Of a stretch of DNA of 64,000 nt, positions 58,971 through 64,000 are shown one piece after another. Both the position numbers and the translations under genes were made by a program. Positions within the stretch are counted from its first letter, which is position 1. Each line of letters starts with the position of its first letter. Source of the stretch: Vreelandella zhanjiangensis DSM 21076 (GTDB lineage Bacteria; Pseudomonadota; Gammaproteobacteria; Pseudomonadales; Halomonadaceae); assembly GCF_000377665.1 (NCBI RefSeq), contig NZ_KB898646.1, positions 496,001 through 560,000 of the forward strand. The letters run 5' to 3'. The notes under the pieces were generated by a model, which searched no databases, was not told where the DNA came from, and saw only the letters and a list, made by a program, of their open reading frames with translations.

Positions 58971-59222
58971 ATGACTGTTAGTTTTCAGTATTTTTATTTT
59001 TCTGTCGCTATGGCGGTTGCTATTTTGATACTGACCAAGAATATAAAGCCGGCGTTGATTTTTCGTGGGCAGGCAATAAGTCGAGTGCGAGGGAAGCCCT
59101 CTTCTAGTGATGAAAAGCTTCATATAGGCAATTTGAAATGTGCGAAATGTATAGGTGAGTTGAATGATCACTTGGGCAAATGGTTTGATGTTGACATTGC
59201 TATACATAGAGTCGGTATTTAA
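58971..59222 (+). pseudogene. Truncated paralogue of the following IgaA-like membrane protein
   Basis: 83 codons from ATG 58971. The sequence (FQYFYFSVAMAVAIL, NIKPALIF, DEKLHIGNLKCAKC) aligns with residues about 222-295 of the next protein (LQYFYFPIAMMIIF, NIQYACIP, KDGLYIGGVKC), both starting at the second helix of the central pair. The upstream half is missing and the C-terminal helix is lost. It has no obvious ribosome site. Most simply a relic of a tandem duplication; a functional small protein cannot be excluded. Confidence 0.6.
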
Positions 59223-59273
59223 TTCTCTCGATTGATGAATATTTTCTCATTTATTGTCTTTTAAAGAGGCTGT

Positions 59274-60329
59274 ATGAATATTGCTTTGCATCTATTTTTT
59301 ATTTTTTTTGTTAGTGGAGAGTTAATAGCTTTCTTTTATTGGTCTAAGATTGGTCTTTATTTTTCAAAGAAAAAAATTCTAGGCCAGTTTGATTGCTCTT
59401 TAGAGGTGGTAAGAGAACTTTCTGAGGATGAAAAAAACCATTATTACGAAATTTTCGGTGGCATTTTTGTATCGGATTATGTTTATAGTATGGATGTCTG
59501 CATAAATCAATTAAAGTATAAGAGAATTACTCGAAATTGGGATACTGTTCATTTTGTTAGATGGTTTCTTGGAAGAGTTAAACTTAATAACGCATCACAA
59601 AAATATTTTGAAGGCTTTAAAAATGTTAAAGGGTGTTATAGTTTTGTATTAATGAAAGGGCTTGAGAATGAAGATATTTATGCTGAGATAATTAGTTACC
59701 CAAGTGTTAATTCTGGTTTTTGTAGTCACCTGAAGGCTATTATTCCTGTCAATGTGGATATTGAAAATAAGATTATTGATAGCTTAGGAACTGGGATTAT
59801 ATCTAAAAGATATGCTTCGGAAGAGGAAAGAAAGTCTTTATCTTCTCAGATGCAAGTGTTTTTCCCACAAAAATATATGACATTAAGTGCTTTGTTTGGT
59901 TTTTCGTCGGTTATGTCTATTCCTATTGTATGGTTAATTAATGATCTTCAATATTTCTATTTCCCTATCGCTATGATGATTATTTTTGTTTTTTTTATTC
60001 GCAATATACAATATGCTTGTATTCCTGAAATGCAAATAATTAGCAATATTAACGGTCGTTTTTTATTTAAAAAAGATGGTTTGTATATAGGAGGTGTGAA
60101 GTGTTCTCTACCTGAGCATTTGAAAAATAAACATGTAATAGATAAGAGTATGAATAGTTGGATTCAAGCTGAAGTATGTCGTTATAAGTCTGAATATATG
60201 TTGCTCTCAATTAATGGATGTGTAATTCATCAGGAAAATGTTAAAGCAAGAAAAGATGTTATTGTTATGTTGCTATTTTCTTTTGGTATAACTGCAGCTT
60301 TGATTTTATTGTTATTTTTAATTATTTAA
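59274..60329 (+). CDS. Membrane protein resembling the N-terminal half of IgaA/UmoB
   Basis: 351 residues, ATG 59274 after AGAGG. N-terminal helix (5-24), a cytoplasmic-type domain beginning VRELSEDEKNHYYEIF, a central helix pair (about 200-245), a small domain (MQIISNINGRFLF, LYIGGVKCSLPEHL), and a C-terminal helix (about 328-350). The order of helices and the PEMQIISNINGR...IGGVKCSLPEHLKN segment recall the first half of enterobacterial IgaA (IREIHCLRG...IDLVYPAHW), which restrains the Rcs envelope stress system. The periplasmic half of IgaA is absent. Extremely AT-rich, so horizontally acquired. Similarity is judged by eye. Confidence 0.5.
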   Translation: MNIALHLFFIFFVSGELIAFFYWSKIGLYFSKKKILGQFDCSLEVVRELSEDEKNHYYEIFGGIFVSDYVYSMDVCINQLKYKRITRNWDTVHFVRWFLGRVKLNNASQKYFEGFKNVKGCYSFVLMKGLENEDIYAEIISYPSVNSGFCSHLKAIIPVNVDIENKIIDSLGTGIISKRYASEEERKSLSSQMQVFFPQKYMTLSALFGFSSVMSIPIVWLINDLQYFYFPIAMMIIFVFFIRNIQYACIPEMQIISNINGRFLFKKDGLYIGGVKCSLPEHLKNKHVIDKSMNSWIQAEVCRYKSEYMLLSINGCVIHQENVKARKDVIVMLLFSFGITAALILLLFLII

Positions 60330-60774
60330 ATAGTGAGAATTTTTGATAAAATATCTTGGATTATTGCAAGGAGGATAGTTTTTTTCTATCAAGAGTTAAA
60401 AAAGAAATTGTGGTTTGCCGCCCCAAAAAGATGCTGGCGCTGTTTATAATGAGTCCGGGAGGTATATATGGGGCAAGTCGGCTTCGTCGTATAACGTAAC
60501 GCTATGGTATCGTAGTACTGGTATCAGTTAGTGGTTGGCTGTCTACTTAGCCTGCCCATGACTCTCGCATTAAATTGGACTTGGAAAGAAACTACTGCAA
60601 GTTATCAAACGGCCGTGTCAGCTAATTGTTGGCTCCTTGAAGCCCAGCTAAACAAGCTCGATGCCATTTGATAAAATTATGGCAGCTTGTCGTCTATGAA
60701 TGCGCTAATAACAACCCTCACTTCCAGGCGCAGATCGAGAAGACCCAAATACATCAGTCGATGCAGGACGACCT
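60330..60774. other. Non-coding region containing an M48 protease remnant
   Basis: No intact gene. The first 150 bases are AT-rich like the preceding membrane gene; composition then changes at about 60410, and from about 60505 the DNA resembles the end of the M48 gene (separate entry). The DoxX-like gene follows after 60713. Confidence 0.6.
60505..60712 (+). pseudogene. Decayed duplicate of the 3' end of the M48 protease gene
   Basis: Aligns with 50245-50455. GTCTACT, then GCCCA and CTCTCG correspond to THPAHASR codons; TATCAAACGG and GCTGA/CTGTTG or GCTAATTGTTG correspond to the YQT...DC end; then the downstream GCAGCTTG and ATGCGCTAATA blocks match the sequence after the M48 stop. Stops and indels destroy the frame. 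Same orientation as the intact gene, 10 kb away. Confidence 0.72.
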
Positions 60775-61158
60775 ATGCCAAGAATACCGTTGCTGATCAT
60801 CGCCTTGTTTTTCTTGTCGGGTGGCATCGCCCATTTTGTCTTAACAGATTTCTTTGTAATGGCGATGCCCGATTATCTGGGCTATCACAAAGAGCTGGTG
60901 CTTATCAGCGGTGTTTTTGAACTGCTCGGCGCCATTGGAATCCTGGTTTCCAAAACGCGGTTTCTGGCGGGGTGTGGCTTGATTGCCTTAATTATTGCTG
61001 TTTACCCCGCCAACATAAATATGGCGTTACATCCTGAGCAATATCCGAATATACCTGCGCTGCTGTTATATATCCGTTTACCTCTGCAGTTTTTATTTAT
61101 CTGGTTTGTTTGGTGGACTATCACCCCTGAAAAGCGGCAGGTTGGATACTGGCTATAA
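60775..61158 (+). CDS. DoxX-like membrane protein
   Basis: 127 residues, ATG 60775, four hydrophobic helices. LSGGIAHFVLTDFFVMAMPDYL near the N-terminus and LVLISGVFELLGAIGILV are typical of the DoxX/DUF417-like four-helix family, and NINMALHPEQYPNIP is common in it. Function in this subgroup is unknown; some DoxX proteins act in redox or thiosulfate metabolism. It is 56 bases before the DUF523 gene, so the two may be cotranscribed. Confidence 0.8.
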   Translation: MPRIPLLIIALFFLSGGIAHFVLTDFFVMAMPDYLGYHKELVLISGVFELLGAIGILVSKTRFLAGCGLIALIIAVYPANINMALHPEQYPNIPALLLYIRLPLQFLFIWFVWWTITPEKRQVGYWL

Positions 61159-61214
61159 GGTTGAATACTGTGCCTTGAGCGGCATAATCAACAATTTAGG
61201 CTAAAGAAGATACG

Positions 61215-61706
61215 ATGGAAAAAGTGCTGGTGAGCGCCTGCCTGTTGGGTAGAAAAGTCCGCTATGACGGTCACGCTGTGTCTGTTTCTGAAAGCATACT
61301 TGATCAGTGGCGGGCTGAAGGTCGCGTTATTTCGGTGTGCCCCGAGGTTGATGCGGGCATGAGCATTCCCAGGGCGCCGGCAGAAATATTCGCAGGGGAT
61401 GGTTATGGGGTGTGGGCAGAAGCGGCGGCGGTGGTTGAAGCATCCGGTAGTGATGTGACGGATTATTTTAAAAAAGGCGCCCAGCTGGCCTTGGCGCTAT
61501 GCCAAAAACATAATATTCGTGTCGCGGTATTAACCGAAAACAGCCCCTCCTGCGGAAGCTCAGCGATATACGATGGCAGCTTTACTGGTCGTAAAATAGC
61601 CGGGGCGGGCGTGACGGCAGCGCTCTTGAGAGACAACGGTATTGAAGTGTTTAGCCAATACACGATTGAAAGCGCTAATAACGTATTACACAGCAAGAAC
61701 CGCTAA
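61215..61706 (+). CDS. DUF523 family protein
   Basis: 163 residues, ATG 61215. Starts VSACLLGRKVRYDGHAV and carries VISVCPEVDAGMSIPRAPAEI and LTENSPSCGSSAIYDGSFTGRKIAGAGVTAALL, the diagnostic conserved blocks of DUF523, with three conserved Cys positioned like a metal or active site. The family has no settled function. A small hairpin follows. Confidence 0.92.
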   Translation: MEKVLVSACLLGRKVRYDGHAVSVSESILDQWRAEGRVISVCPEVDAGMSIPRAPAEIFAGDGYGVWAEAAAVVEASGSDVTDYFKKGAQLALALCQKHNIRVAVLTENSPSCGSSAIYDGSFTGRKIAGAGVTAALLRDNGIEVFSQYTIESANNVLHSKNR

Positions 61707-61720
61707 AAACAGGATCAATG

Positions 61721-61740
61721 CCATCGTTAAGAAGCGATGG
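61721..61740 (+). terminator. Probable terminator after DUF523
   Basis: CCATCG and CGATGG (61721-61726, 61735-61740) with an 8-base loop that can extend the stem with a bulge, followed by TGTTGT. It sits between convergent genes. Confidence 0.55.
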
Positions 61741-61772
61741 TGTTGTCATTGTCATTGATAGCGCAGCTGTAC

Positions 61773-62546
61773 CTACAAATACTCCAACACATCAAAGTGA
61801 TCACACCCAGGCAGCTCAACCAGCTCTGCCTGAACGTTGGCTGCGCGTAGCAGCGCTATAAAATTGTGCCCCTGCTGGTGAAACGCGGGCGGATCATTTT
61901 CAGCAATCACTATCTGGCTGGGCGGCAGCTTGGCCAACTCGCCAAATTGCGGGCTTAGTGCTTGTGCCTGCGTTTGGGTTAAACCCAAGGGTTCATTAAC
62001 GTAGGTGTCGACCAGTGGCGTAAGGTCATAAACGCCGCTAACCAGCACCAGCTTATCAATAGGCACTTTGCCGCTAACAGCTACCCAGTAAGCCAACTGG
62101 GCGCCTGCGCTATGGCCACCGAGTGTGATGGACCAGGTTCCACCGTTGTCTTCAAGCGCATGATACGCCGCTTCAAGGCCCTGAACACACTGAGCGATCA
62201 TGGTATCGATCGTGGTGGTGGGGGCTAAGCCATAGCCAATGGAGGCAAAAGCCATGCCCCGTTCCAGATAGTGTTCGGCCAGAAAATCAGTCGCGGTGTG
62301 ATCAAGCTCCTGCCAATAGCCGCCGTGAATGAAGACCATCAACGGGCAGGGGCCTTCCCCAGGTGGAATAAACAGGTGCAGACACGCCGCCGGATCATCA
62401 CCATAGCTCAACGCCATCGGCTGATGGCGGGCTCTTAACGCGTGTCCGGCAGCTGCCTGGCGCGTGAGAGTGGCTTCAAAATCCGTCGCGAAATGACTCG
62501 GCGAGTAGGCGAGATCCAGCGTTAGTTCTGTCATCAGCTCTGTCAT
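61773..62546 (-). CDS. kynB: Kynurenine formamidase (alpha/beta hydrolase)
   Basis: 257 residues; ATG 62546 overlaps the kynU stop by one base (TGATG); an in-frame ATG at 62534 is an alternative. Alpha/beta hydrolase with HGGYWQELD oxyanion motif (about 75), nucleophile GGHSAGAQLAYWV (about 142), ENDPPAFHQQG acid region and GCDHFDVLEYL with the catalytic His near the C-terminus. It is of the eukaryote-like arylformamidase type rather than the metal-dependent KynB cyclase. Function assigned with the help of its kynA-kynU neighbours: hydrolysis of N-formylkynurenine. Confidence 0.85.
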   Translation of the reverse strand: MTELMTELTLDLAYSPSHFATDFEATLTRQAAAGHALRARHQPMALSYGDDPAACLHLFIPPGEGPCPLMVFIHGGYWQELDHTATDFLAEHYLERGMAFASIGYGLAPTTTIDTMIAQCVQGLEAAYHALEDNGGTWSITLGGHSAGAQLAYWVAVSGKVPIDKLVLVSGVYDLTPLVDTYVNEPLGLTQTQAQALSPQFGELAKLPPSQIVIAENDPPAFHQQGHNFIALLRAANVQAELVELPGCDHFDVLEYL

Positions 62547-63775
62547 CAGGTGACGGCGCCACGAACATGAAACTGCGGGTCCTGATATTCGCCGCTTTCG
62601 ACAACCTCGCGGAAGTGCTGCGCGGCCTGCCAGACATCCTCGTAGCTTAAATACAGCGGGGTGAAGCCGAAGCGCATCAAGCCGGGTTCGCGGTAGTCGC
62701 CAATGACGCCACGGGCGATCAGCGCCTGCACAATGGCGTAGCCGTTTTCACCGTCGATCAACGATACCTGGCTGCCACGTTGGCTGGCTGTGGGGGTAAT
62801 ATCTTCGATGCCACGCGCTGCAAAGATATCTTCCAGGCACTCACGGAACAGATTACTCAGGGCGAGGCTTTTATCACGTAGGGCCTGCATATCAACCTCG
62901 GCCCACATGCTAAGCGAGGCTTCAAGGGCTGAGTAGATAAGGGCCGAGTGGGTGCCGGTACGAAAGCGAGAGATGTCATTGGCAGGGGTGTAATCGGCCT
63001 GAAAAGCGAAAGGCGAGGTATGCCCATGCCAGCCCGAAAGTGGCTGCCAGGTGCTGTCCAGATGATCGCGATGCACGTAAAGAAATGCCGGCGCGCCAGG
63101 GCCACCGTTCAAGTACTTATAGGTGCAGCCGACCGCGTAGCGTGCGCCCGCACCGTTAAGGTCGATAGGCAGGGCGCCGGCCGAGTGAGCTAAGTCCCAG
63201 ATGATCTCGGCGCCATGCTCGTGTACCAGCTGAGTGGTTGCGGCCATATCCCGCAGCTGGCCGGTGCGGTAGTTGACTTGGCTAAGTACCACAACAGCCA
63301 CGCCATCCAGATGTTCTGCCAGGTTGCCGCCTTCGGGCAAGAAGCGGTGTTCATTGCCACTGACCCGGCAATAGCCCTGGGCAATATAAGCATCAGTGGG
63401 GAAGTTGCCGCCTTCGCTGAGTACGATACGCCGTTCATCCTGGCGCTTGTCCAAAATATACCCCAACAACTTGAAGATATTGAGCGTGATATTGTCCGTC
63501 ACCACCACTTCACCATCCTGGGCACCGATAACCGGGGCCAGAAGGTTGCCCAGACGTTCGGGGGCATCGAACCAGCCCTGGTTCCAGCCTTTGATCAGTT
63601 GGGCACGCCACTGGTCCAGCGTGTCATCTACCGCTCTTTTGGCGGCTACCGGCTGAGCACCCAGCGAGTTGCCATCCAGGTAGAGCACGCCCTCGGGCAG
63701 GGCAAAGCGGCGTTTGAAATCCGCCAGGGGGTCTTGGCGATCCATTTCACGAACGTTATCCAGGCTCACGCGCAT
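62546..63775 (-). CDS. kynU: Kynureninase
   Basis: 409 residues, ATG 63775. PLP-dependent fold type I: FALPEGVLYLDGNSLGAQP, VVTDNITLNIFKLLGYIL, VVLSQVNYRTGQLRDM, WDLAHSAGALPIDLNGAGARYAVGCTYKYLNGGPGAPAFLYV, with the Schiff-base Lys in CTYKYLNGGPG, and C-terminal LMRFGFTPLYLSYEDVW. It cleaves kynurenine to anthranilate and alanine. Located 67 bases after kynA and overlapping kynB. Confidence 0.95.
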   Translation of the reverse strand: MRVSLDNVREMDRQDPLADFKRRFALPEGVLYLDGNSLGAQPVAAKRAVDDTLDQWRAQLIKGWNQGWFDAPERLGNLLAPVIGAQDGEVVVTDNITLNIFKLLGYILDKRQDERRIVLSEGGNFPTDAYIAQGYCRVSGNEHRFLPEGGNLAEHLDGVAVVVLSQVNYRTGQLRDMAATTQLVHEHGAEIIWDLAHSAGALPIDLNGAGARYAVGCTYKYLNGGPGAPAFLYVHRDHLDSTWQPLSGWHGHTSPFAFQADYTPANDISRFRTGTHSALIYSALEASLSMWAEVDMQALRDKSLALSNLFRECLEDIFAARGIEDITPTASQRGSQVSLIDGENGYAIVQALIARGVIGDYREPGLMRFGFTPLYLSYEDVWQAAQHFREVVESGEYQDPQFHVRGAVT

Positions 63776-63842
63776 CTTGGTACTCCAGCAAAACGAAAAT
63801 CGTTACTCATGAAAAAGGGGAAGCGTCATTAGGCATGTGCCC

Positions 63843-64000
63843 TTAAACCGACGTTCTTACACTCCAGAGTTCGGGGAAGAACTGAAGGTCCAGCGCCTTG
63901 ACCAGATAATTCACGCCAGACGATCCACCGGTGCCGCGTCGGTAGCCAATAATACGTTCTACCGTTTTCATGTGACTGAACCGCCAGCGCTGGAAGTTGA
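63843..64000 (-). CDS. kynA: Tryptophan 2,3-dioxygenase (3' end only, runs off right edge)
   Basis: The last 51 codons, stop TAA at 63843. The end contains [36 protein letters not shown] and FPELWSVRT, the highly conserved C-terminus of heme-dependent tryptophan 2,3-dioxygenase with the heme-ligand His in [12 protein letters not shown]. It would start the kynurenine pathway operon kynA-kynU-kynB. The rest lies outside the window. Confidence 0.9.
   Translation of the reverse strand, partial: NFQRWRFSHMKTVERIIGYRRGTGGSSGVNYLVKALDLQFFPELWSVRTSV

Overview
The window looks like chromosomal DNA from a halophilic gammaproteobacterium of the Halomonadaceae (Halomonas/Vreelandella type). This is inferred from the moderately high G+C of the core genes, the complete liu leucine-degradation cluster with a MerR-type LiuR, a valine-degradation operon, a kynurenine operon and an arsR-C-H-B operon. 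I see no rRNA, tRNA or CRISPR array.

Layout. (1) 1-9.6 kb: a polymorphic-toxin locus read leftward. It has a giant VgrG-Rhs fusion ending in a CdiA-CT-type RNase A toxin, its CdiI-like immunity gene, an orphan rhs-CT cassette with a papain-like toxin tip and an EF-hand immunity candidate, and a broken vgrG/rhs chimera at the left edge. (2) 9.9-20.3 kb: a beta-barrel protein gene, then the liu operon (liuR-liuA-liuB-liuC-liuD-liuE, acyl-CoA ligase, methyltransferase), all leftward. (3) 20.6-25.5 kb: a divergent five-gene branched-chain-amino-acid-type ABC importer. (4) 25.7-29.0 kb: acyl-CoA dehydrogenase, 3-hydroxyisobutyryl-CoA hydrolase and 3-hydroxyisobutyrate dehydrogenase. LiuR-like palindromes stand before both catabolic operons, so uptake, leucine and valine catabolism probably form one regulon. 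(5) 29.2-30.9 kb: a GST between two dispersed repeats, and a ketopantoate reductase.

(6) 31.4-36.7 kb: an accessory island with a YobI-like membrane P-loop NTPase and an unrecognised HExxH protein, the best candidate here for an undescribed (possibly defence) system. (7) 37-46.5 kb: a broken arsB copy, META lipoprotein, SDR, PAP2 phosphatase, PAS-GGDEF-EAL protein, 2OG-Fe dioxygenase, a group II intron reverse-transcriptase scrap, and the intact ars operon with a nearly leaderless arsR. (8) 46.7-51.5 kb: GAF-GGDEF-EAL protein, small membrane protein, M48 lipoprotein protease, and a ParD-like/methionine aminopeptidase pair. (9) 51.6-60.7 kb: a second accessory segment with an orphan lipoprotein, a 1745-residue DUF4011-helicase-Vsr-like nuclease (Hhe-like defence architecture) and AT-rich IgaA-like membrane genes. 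(10) 60.8-64 kb: DoxX-like protein, DUF523 protein, and the kynA-kynU-kynB operon.

A recurring theme is that the accessory segments are bordered by decayed second copies of a neighbouring gene's 3' end: arsB at 37.1 kb, PAP2 at 38.2 kb and M48 protease at 60.5 kb. These look like scars of repeated acquisition by recombination.
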